Shown: in pieces, positions 6,621 through 15,069 of the stretch | Position numbering within the stretch: the stretch's first letter is position 1 | Layout of the letters: every line of letters begins with the position of its first letter | Assembly (NCBI GenBank): GCA_002500485.1 | Contig: DLRJ01000050.1 | Span: 1 to 52,711 of the forward strand | DNA from: Dehalococcoidia bacterium UBA7891 | GTDB lineage: Bacteria; Chloroflexota; Dehalococcoidia; Lucifugimonadales; UBA826 | DNA: 52,711 bases | Direction of reading: 5' to 3' | The notes under the pieces: generated by a model | The model's input: only the letters and a program-made list of their open reading frames with translations | Databases searched by the model: none | What the model was told of the DNA's origin: nothing | Position numbers and translations under genes: made by a program

Positions 6621-6784
6621 CCAGTCCCATTTACGAGGGTCTCCTGAGCAAATTAGTTAGAGTAACTCTGAAGGCTTCTGAGACCTACAGGCCCATGCGC
6701 AGGTGAAAATACTCTTTCTTTGATTAGGGTGGTAACTATTTACCCTACCTTACGCATATCAATCCAATTATTCTTAATTAACAT

Positions 6785-7414
6785 TTACGCTTCAGGTTGG
6801 TTCTCTTTTTGCAGTGTCGTTAATATTCCTATTATTAATGTCGTTATAAACATTCCCATCCAACCTATAATTGCCAAGGCTTCAATGTCAAAAATCACAT
6901 CAATAAAAGCACATACTGGTGCAATAATAAATAGTGCTCCAATAACTCCCTTATATTTTTTTAGAATAGTTAGTGATATGCCCAACATAACTAGTCCAAC
7001 TATTAGCAACATTCCGCCCGCTTCAAACATAGTAGAAGAGGCTAGTATTGTTGTACCAACATCATTTCCGAATTTTTCAGCCGCTCCTATAGCTGCTGTC
7101 CATGAACCCATAAAAACAACCCATATAGGTACAACAAGTAGAAGTAATAACCCACCCATTTCAGCCAACTGATTGCTTACGGCATTATCACTTTTCAATG
7201 ACCTTGCTAGAAAATAAAGTCCAGCAAACATAGCTATGACTCCAAAAATCTGAATCAATGAACCAATTTCAGCTAGATTTTTTTCTGCTAAGACTGTTGT
7301 CATAGCCTCGGATGGTGAAATACTAGCTGTATCAGGTACCAAACCTCCAATCCAAACACCCATAATTAGAATTGGACCCAATATCAACATAATACCGACA
7401 ACTTTTGAATTCAT
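6785..7414 (-). CDS. Hypothetical multi-pass membrane protein
   Basis: 209 residues with about six hydrophobic segments: residues 5-25, about 50-70, a stretch LLLLVVPIWVVFMGSW, one around 125-145, IGALFIIAPVCAFIDVIF, and MGMFITTLIIGILTTL. It ends in a short polar tail. No catalytic motif is visible and I cannot name the family. A strong GGGAGGTG site precedes the ATG. It stands alone in the accessory stretch. Confidence 0.75.
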   Translation of the reverse strand: MNSKVVGIMLILGPILIMGVWIGGLVPDTASISPSEAMTTVLAEKNLAEIGSLIQIFGVIAMFAGLYFLARSLKSDNAVSNQLAEMGGLLLLLVVPIWVVFMGSWTAAIGAAEKFGNDVGTTILASSTMFEAGGMLLIVGLVMLGISLTILKKYKGVIGALFIIAPVCAFIDVIFDIEALAIIGWMGMFITTLIIGILTTLQKENQPEA

Positions 7415-7583
7415 GATTCACCTCCCTAATATGTCTTATATGATTCCACAATGACGTTAATCTAGCTAGGAATTTTCAGTGTTGTTTGCTCCAGGATAAC
7501 TCGGATGCAATTCCATTATCCAGAGGAGATACGTCTTTCCGCCACCTCTATTCAGAGAGGATAACCACACACAGGTTTTTAAA

Positions 7584-7862
7584 TTATGCAGGAACGGAAC
7601 TGCCTTCAAGCTCTTCATAGACTGTGTTACCTAAGGAAACTAGTTCACTAAGACCGAAAACAGTTCCAACTATTATGCGACCATTAGTCAGATAGTATTT
7701 TCGTTCTCCTTGGGTTCCCATTAAGATACCTAGAGTGCCTTTGAAATATCGGACATTGTTTTCATTTACTCCTAAATTCCATTCATTAATCATCTGGAGG
7801 TATGAAATTCTCATGTAATTCATAAAATGATGGATAGTGTCCCGTCGGCACTGCCTGCACAT
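7584..7862 (-). CDS. Small hypothetical protein
   Basis: 92 residues beginning MCRQCRRDTIHHFMNYMR, with a plausible beta-rich second half (KYYLTNGRIIVGTVFGLSEL). No family recognised. The start has only a weak binding site, and the frame lies 16 bp downstream of the ABM-like gene on the same strand. It could be real and co-transcribed; a chance frame is not excluded. Confidence 0.45.
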   Translation of the reverse strand: MCRQCRRDTIHHFMNYMRISYLQMINEWNLGVNENNVRYFKGTLGILMGTQGERKYYLTNGRIIVGTVFGLSELVSLGNTVYEELEGSSVPA

Positions 7863-7878
7863 GTTCTAAATCAATGGG

Positions 7879-8151
7879 CTACTCTGAGTTGGCAAAGACA
7901 AATGTGGGTGGTGCCGTGACACCAGCTTCCCCCATACCCTTTTTTATCTCTTCCGAAGCCACAAAGGCCTTGGCTGCATCGATGCTGGTCCATGTGTTAA
8001 GAACAGTCACGATGTTAGGGTCATCTGCATGTCTCAAGACAACTGCAGTTAGTTCACCAGCTTCTTTTCGAAGCTGTTCAAACTCGTCAAAAACTATCTT
8101 CCAAACATCAAAATCTTTCACAGGGTGAGTAACGATAACGTAGGCGGCCAC
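7879..8151 (-). CDS. ABM/dimeric alpha-beta barrel-like small protein
   Basis: 90 residues with the pattern of antibiotic-biosynthesis-monooxygenase-like ferredoxin-fold proteins: an initial YVIVTHPVKDFDVWK strand-loop-helix, VVLRHADDPNIVTVLNTW as the middle strands, and AAKAFVASEEIKKGM as the second helix. Such proteins act as small oxygenases, cyclases or stress proteins; no catalytic residue can be assigned. The start is GTG at 8151, five bases after AAGGAG. Confidence 0.78.
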   Translation of the reverse strand: MAAYVIVTHPVKDFDVWKIVFDEFEQLRKEAGELTAVVLRHADDPNIVTVLNTWTSIDAAKAFVASEEIKKGMGEAGVTAPPTFVFANSE

Positions 8152-8386
8152 ATTTTCTCCTTATTTTGGTTAGCATACCTCACCAAGTACTATTTTTCTA
8201 ACCCGTTGTTAATCCTTGAAGGGGATTCATCCTAAACCGTCTCTATTCACCGAATATAGTGCAACCCACACTTTTGAATAATGGAGGACTCTATTCAATT
8301 ATTAGAATAGGGTTAATACTTTGTGTCATCTAAGGAGTGTGCTCAGTCACACGGATTGAAAATAATTTTAGTCAGATGGAAATTTT

Positions 8387-8896
8387 TCATCCAACAAATC
8401 TAGCAAACTTTATTTTGGCGAAGGCGAATTTTATTGCTTGAACCGAATTTTCTACCCTATTCGCGTCATATACGTTATTTTGATTGAATTTAGCCCCGCG
8501 AAGATATCGTTTCAGAAAACCTTTTTTATTTCCTTTTCTATCAAATTTAAATACATAATTACGCCGGAAATCACCAGCTACAGATATCATCGACATGGCT
8601 GAATATAAATCAGATTCTCCTTCTCTTTCTCGATAAATATCGACCAATTGTCTAGCCGCATCTAATAATTGTGCTTTCAGGAGGGTAGGGTCTTCATCTT
8701 CATAGATATGCATACGAAGTGCTCTTTCGAGTCCATTCAAAAGAACCTCTATGGGGCTGGATGGGTCTAACTCTTCCTCTGTAAAAAAAGAACCCTGGAA
8801 TGTTACTGGCAAATCATCCGGAGATTCTCTCTTGAGAATTATTTGAAAGAGGATGGCCACAGTTCCATCAAAAAGACTGTCGTCAATGTATTTCAT
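8387..8896 (-). CDS. Hypothetical cytosolic protein
   Basis: 169 residues. The N-terminal two thirds is acidic and helical (SPIEVLLNGLERALRMHIYEDEDP, then LLDAARQLVDIYRE). The C-terminus is strongly basic and aromatic (RKGNKKGFLKRYLRGAKFNQNN, ending KFAFAKIKFARFVG), which could bind nucleic acid or membrane. I do not recognise a family. The AAGGCG before the ATG is acceptable. No partner gene is adjacent. Confidence 0.65.
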   Translation of the reverse strand: MKYIDDSLFDGTVAILFQIILKRESPDDLPVTFQGSFFTEEELDPSSPIEVLLNGLERALRMHIYEDEDPTLLKAQLLDAARQLVDIYREREGESDLYSAMSMISVAGDFRRNYVFKFDRKGNKKGFLKRYLRGAKFNQNNVYDANRVENSVQAIKFAFAKIKFARFVG

Positions 8897-8966
8897 CTGT
8901 ACGCCTTAAATAAATAATTCCAACCAGCAAATACTGTCTTTTTCATGGGGACATAATACCAATACT

Positions 8967-8989
8967 AGGTGAAAATACTCATTCTTTTC
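8967..8989. repeat. AGGTGAAAATACTC repeat, second copy
   Basis: AGGTGAAAATACTCATTCTTTT matches 6701-6720 (AGGTGAAAATACTCTTTCTT), both in gene-free DNA. Only this pair was seen. Confidence 0.45.
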
Positions 8990-9141
8990 ATCAGGAGACC
9001 AAAAGACCCCATCAATAAATGTGTTTGGGTCATTTGAGTCAAATCAGCAATCTCTGTCAGCAGGCCCACACATCGTTGTATGTTGGTTGAGTATGAACTG
9101 AATAAAAGCCCCTCCGACGTTCTAGCGGTCTCCTATAGATG

Positions 9142-9567
9142 CTATTCAGGAAAGCCAATCAAAAAGTCCAGTTCCGCCGTTTCTGCACTCTCGTCAACTA
9201 CATAGAAACACTCGCAAATGGCTCTAATTTCCCACTTTTCCCCCGGTCTGAGGCTATCGGTAACATCCGCCGCTTCTCCAATTTTGAGGCCATCAGCGTC
9301 ATATATGGCGAATAAAATAGCGACCTTTGTTTGCGTGTACTTAGTGTTGTTTGCTACTACACCACTTAAATATTTCATTCCGATTTCATCTGTTTCCCAA
9401 CTGTATTCTAGCAACTCAAGTTCCCCTTCTTGAGTCTGTGTTGACTGACTCGCTTGAGTTGATGGGCCTTTTGCTGAAGAAACAGTGCCCTCTGCTTCAC
9501 AAGCAGCCAAAAGCCACGACATACACAGCAGAGTGATAACAGTAGCAACATCTTTTCGAAACTTCAT
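9142..9567 (-). CDS. Putative lipoprotein with FxLYD-like domain
   Basis: 141 residues. Positively charged start MKFRKD, a hydrophobic core and lipobox LLAAC (Cys 23) make a type II signal peptide, so the protein should be lipid-anchored outside the membrane. A Ser/Thr/Gln linker follows, then an all-beta domain (GMKYLSGVVANNTKYTQ, PGEKWEIRAICECFYV) of the kind annotated FxLYD. A reading from 9657 adds 30 residues before the signal peptide. The start at 9567 has GGAGTGGAG just upstream and is preferred. Function unknown. Confidence 0.75.
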   Translation of the reverse strand: MKFRKDVATVITLLCMSWLLAACEAEGTVSSAKGPSTQASQSTQTQEGELELLEYSWETDEIGMKYLSGVVANNTKYTQTKVAILFAIYDADGLKIGEAADVTDSLRPGEKWEIRAICECFYVVDESAETAELDFLIGFPE

Positions 9568-9683
9568 ATACTCCACTCCTCTGAACATGTTAGTCGTTAG
9601 ACCTATTGTATTGAATGTTGAAAAAGAGCCAAAGGCTTTGGCATTCATTTCATTCATCCTCCCATGTAAATTGTTTTCTATAG

Positions 9684-10055
9684 GCTGAAATTGGAGAAAT
9701 AATAGGACGACCTGTCCTCACGGGTCATATTGGCGAATACATAGCTGCCGAAATTTTCAATATAGCCCTCTCACATTCTACTTCTGAGAAGAGTTTGGAT
9801 AGCTACTTCCAATCTGGAGTACTTGAGGGCAAAAGTGTAAATATAAAGTACTACACGGTTAGAGGGAGGATTCTAGATTTAACGCCTGACAGTCTTCCAG
9901 ATTACTACCTCGTTATAATGGGTTCAACCACATCTAAAGAATCGTTTAGAAATATGACTTATCCAGCCGACAAAGCATCTGTTCATTTATTTGAAAGTTC
10001 CTCATTAATAAAGGCACTAAATTACCTCGCTCAATCGGCGAGTCTTAGACCATAA
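9684..10055 (+). pseudogene. 5'-truncated remnant of a conserved protein (IGRPVLTGHIGEYIA family)
   Basis: An open frame without ATG runs from just after a TAG at 9681 and reads AEIGEIIGRPVLTGHIGEYI, continuing through VNIKYYTVRGRILDL to the stop. The block IGRPVLTGHIGEYIA is familiar from a family of conserved uncharacterised proteins (possibly DUF6998-like; name from memory). A start at TTG 9795 would cut off the most conserved part. Either a very weak start (ATT 9690) is used or, more likely, the 5' end has been lost. No matching upstream half is visible between 9568 and 9683. Confidence 0.6.
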
Positions 10056-10067
10056 TCAAAAATATCA

Positions 10068-11351
10068 TTATAGTTGCAGTGTTAGCTTCCTGGGTTTTTT
10101 GACAAACAACATTAGAAAGGCACCAAAAAAGGTCAAGATTGCGAACACCGAAAATGGGATTACATAACTATTTGTAGTATCAAACATATAGCCGGCAAAT
10201 AGGGGTGCCCCAATCATACCTATATTCATTGGGAACTGGGATATGCCCATAATCGTCGCGAAGGCCTTTCGCCCGAAATATTCTCCCCGGATAGCTGTGG
10301 TTAATGGGTTACGACCACCAAACCCTATTCCATACAGTAAGGCAAAAATATAGGCCAAAAGTACAGTGTCTGCGAACGCAATTATTGTTATGGCGATTCC
10401 TTGGATAGCAAGAAATACGGCGATCATAAGAGTTTTGGGAAGGCGGTCTGCAAAATAACCTGAAAGAAACTGGGACGGCAAGGCCACTATGGTGTAGGTA
10501 AGAACCACAGTACCCGCTCCACTCAACGTCATACCCATGTCTGTCAGTTTTGGCACTAAATGTAATGCAAGGGTGACGATTGCAACACTTGAGGCCACTT
10601 GCATGATCGTTAGTGTCCAAAACACCGGAGTTCTTAACGCTTGTCCAGCGGTAAAATCAGGCTCTTCGTCTTCTGTTAGGACAGATTCTGACAACCTCTC
10701 TGGGTCCCCGTCAGGTTGTAGACCTATATCCTCTGGGCGGTTTCTTATAACTTTCGCCGCAGGGCCCACAACTATTAAGAGAAATACCCCGATTATTATG
10801 GCAGCCCCGCGAAATTCGAAAGTTTCTATTCCAATTGCCAAAAGGGGAACAAGTAACCCTCCAAAGTGGATGCCAGACATGGCAGAAGCCATGGCAAATG
10901 TACGTTGCCGTGTGAACCAATTATTCACCATAGCGATTACGGCAAGCCAACCCCCCAGACCTGAGCCAAGCGAGATAATCATAAATGACACATAGAATTC
11001 CCAAAGAGTTTTCACCTGCCCCAGCCATATAAAGCCCAGCCCCATAAGGATATAGCCTATCAACACCATTTTCCGAGTTCCTATACGATCTACCAAGAAA
11101 CCTTCCACGGGACCCAGAATGGCTCCCTCCACCCTTGCTAGGGAGAACGCGCCGGATAAGGCAGTTCGGCTCCATCCAAATTGACGTTCAAGAGCGACCA
11201 AAATCGTACCTAAACCTTGAAACACTGTAAGAGACATCAATGTCAGCAGAAAAGCAGCTACCCCAACAAGCCACCAGCCATAAAATATATCTCCTGTTGG
11301 GAACAGGGGCCTTAAGGTGCGGTTTCGACTTTTATCAGGATCAAGTGACAT
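10068..11351 (-). CDS. MFS transporter, monocarboxylate/oxalate-formate antiporter-like
   Basis: 427 residues with about twelve hydrophobic helices. The opening GDIFYGWWLVGVAAFLLTL and the loop after helix 2 (GFLVDRIGTRKMV) are typical of the oxalate:formate / monocarboxylate MFS branch, and the second half repeats the loop as GYFADRLPKTLM. Inner-membrane transporter of a small organic anion; substrate unknown. It is a single gene between the truncated frame and tRNA-Val. Confidence 0.88.
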   Translation of the reverse strand: MSLDPDKSRNRTLRPLFPTGDIFYGWWLVGVAAFLLTLMSLTVFQGLGTILVALERQFGWSRTALSGAFSLARVEGAILGPVEGFLVDRIGTRKMVLIGYILMGLGFIWLGQVKTLWEFYVSFMIISLGSGLGGWLAVIAMVNNWFTRQRTFAMASAMSGIHFGGLLVPLLAIGIETFEFRGAAIIIGVFLLIVVGPAAKVIRNRPEDIGLQPDGDPERLSESVLTEDEEPDFTAGQALRTPVFWTLTIMQVASSVAIVTLALHLVPKLTDMGMTLSGAGTVVLTYTIVALPSQFLSGYFADRLPKTLMIAVFLAIQGIAITIIAFADTVLLAYIFALLYGIGFGGRNPLTTAIRGEYFGRKAFATIMGISQFPMNIGMIGAPLFAGYMFDTTNSYVIPFSVFAILTFFGAFLMLFVKKPRKLTLQL

Positions 11352-11687
11352 TATTCTGTTTCTCTTTTGAGTGGTGGCAAACTTAATAGGACAACTGATG
11401 GCGAGTATAAATGGCGTAGATGATTAAAGGAATGTTACGAAAAACTTGTTTTATAACCAGTCAAGAAACAAACCACGAAAATGGAGCAAAGAAAGGAGAT
11501 AATTCCATGCCCAACCCTAGCGGGATGGTGGGCGGTATAAGAGTCGAACTTATGACCTCTGCGATGTCAACGCAGCGCTCTAAACCACTGAGCTAACCGC
11601 CCTTTATGATGTATCTGTTTTTTCTCTACGAAGGAGCAAAAGCTTAGCAACGTAACCAATCTCAGTCAACGGAATGTGACCCCAGAT
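11352..11687. other. Intergenic region with tRNA-Val
   Basis: About 336 bp between the MFS and SDR genes. Apart from the tRNA at 11526-11602 I see no gene or strong hairpin. Confidence 0.6.
11526..11602 (-). tRNA. tRNA-Val (GAC), CCA encoded
   Basis: Minus strand begins GGGCGGT, pairing fully with ACCGCCC. The D-arm is GCTC..GAGC. The anticodon stem CTGCG/CGCAG holds loop TTGACAT, giving anticodon GAC. The T-arm contains GTTCGAC, and a genomic CCA follows the discriminator A. Confidence 0.95.
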
Positions 11688-12500
11688 TTAATGTTCCATT
11701 ACCGTGCCACCGTTCTGGTTGATGGACTGTCCATGAATCCATGATGCGGCTTCGGTACAAAGATATGCACAAAAATCACCAACTTCTTCATCGGTACCAT
11801 TTCGACCTATAGGGGTCGAATCAGCCATGTTGCTCCATGTGTTGCCTCTGCCAAGAATATCCATCCTATGAGTATCTACGGCCCCTGGGCATACAGCATT
11901 AACATTTATATTGTGTGATCCAAGCTCCTTCGCCATCGATTGTGTCATACCTACAATGGCAAAATTCGCCCCATTATAGGCAAGAGTATTTGCTGATCCA
12001 CGCTTGCCAGCTGTCGATGAAATATTTACTATTTTCCCGCCGTCACCCTGATCAATCATGGGTTTGATGGCGGCCTTAGTACAAAGGAATGTTCCAGTTA
12101 CCTTGATATCCATTACCTTCTGAAAAGTGTCTTCATTCAGGTCCAATATCGGCGTCCTATCTTCCGCCCGAGCATAGGCCGCGTTATTTATCAAAATGTC
12201 CACCCGTCCGAACTCTTTCATGGTTTCATCCACCATTCTCTTAACATCATCCCTGTTTGTGACATCTACCACCAAAGGAAGCGCCCGTCTGCCTATATCT
12301 CGAACCCGCTCAGCAACAGTTTCAATGTCTTTCCAACCAATTGCCTTTTCATCGTCAGGGAATGAATCCGGGCTTCGTCCAGTTCCTGTAACAACAACAT
12401 CCGCCCCCAATTTCGCCAAAGCCTCAGCAGCAGCTCTGCCTATACCTCTTAATCGGCCTGCACCTGTAACGATTGCTACTTTTCCGTCGAGTTCTCCCAT
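11688..12500 (-). CDS. SDR family protein with atypical YxxxN active site
   Basis: 270-residue short-chain dehydrogenase-like protein. The cofactor segment reads TGAGRLRGIGRAA, a longer loop than TGxxxGIG, and NNAAY follows where NNAG is expected. The active-site segment has Ser in NISSTAG, but the Tyr motif reads YNGAN, so Asn replaces the catalytic Lys. The C-terminus SINQNGGTVM corresponds to the usual VDGG region. The Lys loss predicts impaired or altered oxidoreductase chemistry, or a dehydratase/binding role. A plain sequencing change (AAA/AAG to AAC/AAT) is the trivial alternative. It lies just upstream of tRNA-Val. Confidence 0.85.
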   Translation of the reverse strand: MGELDGKVAIVTGAGRLRGIGRAAAEALAKLGADVVVTGTGRSPDSFPDDEKAIGWKDIETVAERVRDIGRRALPLVVDVTNRDDVKRMVDETMKEFGRVDILINNAAYARAEDRTPILDLNEDTFQKVMDIKVTGTFLCTKAAIKPMIDQGDGGKIVNISSTAGKRGSANTLAYNGANFAIVGMTQSMAKELGSHNINVNAVCPGAVDTHRMDILGRGNTWSNMADSTPIGRNGTDEEVGDFCAYLCTEAASWIHGQSINQNGGTVMEH

Positions 12501-12585
12501 ATCAAAAAAGCTCCCCTTTATTTAGGTATTTATTGGCTATTGACTAGCAAGTAAACTTGAGTATATCCCAACCACACGCGCCATG

Positions 12586-13275
12586 CTATTCTGGTACTTC
12601 ACCAGGAAGGTATAGGTGATTCACAACCCACGATTTGACCTTCTCAATGACTTCCTCAGAAGATTCTGTTAACCCGTGACCTGTAGCCGGCATAAAGATC
12701 ATTTCTTTCGGTTCCTCCGCCCAATCGAAGATAGTCTGGGAGCACTGAGGGGACAAAACGATATCGTCTTCGCCGTGAATTAGTAAGATCGGACGTGGTG
12801 ATACTTCCGAAACATCAGTTGCTCCAAACGTTTGGCTTGAGAGGGCAATGACTCCTTTTACCTTGTCAGAAAAAGGCGCCGATTTTATAGCAACCGCCCC
12901 CCCAAATGAATGTCCTGCCAGTAAAATGTCCGAATGACCTGTCCCTGTCAAAAATGATACTCCAGCCAAGGTGTCCATGACACATTCAATCAACTCGCCA
13001 GGTTCCCTATAGTCAATTCGTAAAGATGTGATTCCAGGTGATAGTTCCTCACCTACAATTCGATACAGCCCCCCAGCTGGACCATCCAATCCTCCCCGAG
13101 CACCTCCTACCCATATAACACCACGGGTGGCTGGTTTGTCAGGATCATGATGAACTATCGTATTAATTGGGCCTCTAGTAGTTTGTAAAGTTAATCCTCT
13201 TCCTGTTTGATTTTCAGGAATTTCCCATTCTGCGAGACCGATAATTCCAATCGATATATCATCAGAATCTTGCAT
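12586..13275 (-). CDS. Alpha/beta hydrolase
   Basis: 229-residue serine hydrolase. The nucleophile elbow GHSFGG, a later Asp in HGEDDIV and His in ATGHGL complete the catalytic triad. The substrate is unknown; it resembles dienelactone-hydrolase-like and small carboxylesterase proteins. The start is placed at ATG 13275, six bases after GAAGGG and just past the gatA stop. The longer frame from GTG 13314 overlaps gatA and is less likely. Last gene of the minus-strand run that includes gatC and gatA. Confidence 0.85.
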   Translation of the reverse strand: MQDSDDISIGIIGLAEWEIPENQTGRGLTLQTTRGPINTIVHHDPDKPATRGVIWVGGARGGLDGPAGGLYRIVGEELSPGITSLRIDYREPGELIECVMDTLAGVSFLTGTGHSDILLAGHSFGGAVAIKSAPFSDKVKGVIALSSQTFGATDVSEVSPRPILLIHGEDDIVLSPQCSQTIFDWAEEPKEMIFMPATGHGLTESSEEVIEKVKSWVVNHLYLPGEVPE

Positions 13276-13286
13276 TTTTAGCCCTT

Positions 13287-14750
13287 CTAAATAGAGGGGA
13301 ATTGATTGTGCCACTCGGTGGCTTGTTCGTATGCATATGCCGCTTTGAACAAATTAGTCTCTTGTAGGGTGCCCGCCATAAATTGAAGCCCTACCGGCAA
13401 CCCATTAACCATTCCGGCCGGAATTGAAATTCCTGGGATTCCAGCTATGTTTGCTGGGATTGTGAATATGTCATTCAAATACATTTGTAACGGATCGTCG
13501 ATTTTATCTCCGATCTTAAAGGCTGTAGTAGGTGAAGTCGGCATGGCTAAGACATCAACGTCTTTAAACACATCCTCAAACTCTTGTCTTATCAAAGTTC
13601 TCACCTTTTGGGCTTTCAAGTAGAAAGCATCATAATATCCAGCGGATAAAGCATATGCCCCGAGCATAATCCGCCTCTTAACTTCAGGGCCGAAACCATT
13701 AGACCTCGTCTTCTCTAGCCCTGCCCACATCGTTTCAGCATCTTTCTCAGAAAACCCGTATTTAACTCCATCATATCTTGCGAGATTGGCAGAAGCCTCT
13801 GAGGGTGCGATTATGTAGTAGACTGCTAGCGCATACTTGGTGTGGGGAAGAGAAACTTCCTTCACATCAGCTCCCAGGCCCCTCAACACCTCTACCGAAT
13901 CAAGAATCGATTTTTCAACCCCCGGGCTGATTCCTTCAATAAAATATTCTTTCGGAATACCGATCTTAAAACCCTTAAGGTCTGTAGTCAGATTACTGAA
14001 ATAATCTGGTATTTTTACATCTAGGGAAGTAGAGTCTCTAGAGTCGTGTCCTGCGATTGACTGGAGAACCAATGCACTATCTTCCACGCTCTTAGTCAAA
14101 GGGCCTATCTGGTCCAATGAACTAGCAAAAGCCACTAATCCAAATCTGCTTACCAACCCATAAGTGGGTTTCATGCCAACAACGCCACATAAAGAGGCCG
14201 GCTGCCTTATACTCCCACCAGTGTCTGATCCAAGTGAAAATACACATTCGGAAGCTGCTACAGCAGCAGCAGGCCCACCACTGCTACCTCCTGGAACCCT
14301 GTTAGTATCCCAGGGGTTTTTTGTCGATTTAAGAGCTGAATTTTCTGTCGATGAACCCATCGCAAATTCGTCTAAATTGCCTTTGCCAAGCAAAACAGAA
14401 TTCTCATTTTTTAGATAAGTCGATACTGATGCATCAAATGGCGGTACAAAATTTTCCAACATTTTTGAGGAGCAAGTTGTGGGAATGCCTGAGTAGCAAA
14501 TATTATCTTTTAACTGCATCGGAATTCCAGTGAGGTTGGTTTGAGTTCCCTCACCTATTCTCTTATCTGCCAAGTTAGCGTCTTCTAGGGCTCGATCTTC
14601 CGTGACTGTGACATATGCATCTATGTCTTTTTCGAAATTTTTAATTCTATCGAGATAATTTTTGGTCAGTTCAACTGCTGACACTTCTTTGTTATCAAGA
14701 AGCCGCCTAGCTTCAGCAATTGTAATAGTTTCGAGGTTTACAGATTCCAT
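13287..14750 (-). CDS. gatA: Asp-tRNA(Asn)/Glu-tRNA(Gln) amidotransferase subunit A
   Basis: 487 residues, normal GatA length. Amidase-signature residues are visible: Lys in MQLKDNICYSG (about 79), GGSSGGPAAAVAA (about 150-163) and the nucleophile Ser in SDTGGSIRQPAS (about 178). GatA releases ammonia from glutamine, which GatB passes to mischarged Asp-tRNA(Asn) or Glu-tRNA(Gln). It begins 18 bp after gatC in the same operon. gatB is not in the window. Confidence 0.95.
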   Translation of the reverse strand: MESVNLETITIAEARRLLDNKEVSAVELTKNYLDRIKNFEKDIDAYVTVTEDRALEDANLADKRIGEGTQTNLTGIPMQLKDNICYSGIPTTCSSKMLENFVPPFDASVSTYLKNENSVLLGKGNLDEFAMGSSTENSALKSTKNPWDTNRVPGGSSGGPAAAVAASECVFSLGSDTGGSIRQPASLCGVVGMKPTYGLVSRFGLVAFASSLDQIGPLTKSVEDSALVLQSIAGHDSRDSTSLDVKIPDYFSNLTTDLKGFKIGIPKEYFIEGISPGVEKSILDSVEVLRGLGADVKEVSLPHTKYALAVYYIIAPSEASANLARYDGVKYGFSEKDAETMWAGLEKTRSNGFGPEVKRRIMLGAYALSAGYYDAFYLKAQKVRTLIRQEFEDVFKDVDVLAMPTSPTTAFKIGDKIDDPLQMYLNDIFTIPANIAGIPGISIPAGMVNGLPVGLQFMAGTLQETNLFKAAYAYEQATEWHNQFPSI

Positions 14751-14768
14751 GCCTAGTCGGGGGTATCC

Positions 14769-15068
14769 CTATTCCAGAACAGCCTTAATTCTAATGAAAG
14801 ACCCATCCCTTCGAGGAGCATTTAAAAGAGTTTCATCCTGTGTCAAAGAGTCTTGTATTTGGTCTTCTCTCATCACTGACTTTATGTTTACTGAATGTCC
14901 GGTAGGTTCAACATCTTCTGTATCCACTTCATTGAGGATTGCTACACTGTCTAATATATTAGACATTTGAGCCCGCATCACATCCAACTCATCTTCTGTC
15001 ATGGCAATTCTAGTCAACACAGATATCTGCCTAATTTCTTCAATTGACAAATCTATTTGCTCGGACAT
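14769..15068 (-). CDS. gatC: Asp-tRNA(Asn)/Glu-tRNA(Gln) amidotransferase subunit C
   Basis: 99 residues with the GatC pattern: helical start with the HxxxLAR-like segment replaced by IRQISVLTRIAMTEDEL, then MSNILDSVAILNEVDTEDVEPTGH, and a C-terminus with LLNAPRRDGSFIRIKAVLE. It stabilises GatA and the GatCAB complex. The start is taken at ATG 15068 behind AAGGAG. That site overlaps the stop of the aminotransferase gene, so the two are translationally coupled. Confidence 0.92.
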   Translation of the reverse strand: MSEQIDLSIEEIRQISVLTRIAMTEDELDVMRAQMSNILDSVAILNEVDTEDVEPTGHSVNIKSVMREDQIQDSLTQDETLLNAPRRDGSFIRIKAVLE

Positions 15069-15069
15069 T

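Larger units (their letters stand above)
6315..6784. other. Repeat-rich intergenic region
   Basis: No supported gene in 470 bp. It holds a possible terminator just after the membrane protein gene, two copies of repeat family A, and an AGGTGAAAATACTC element (6701-6720) that recurs at 8967. Confidence 0.6.
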
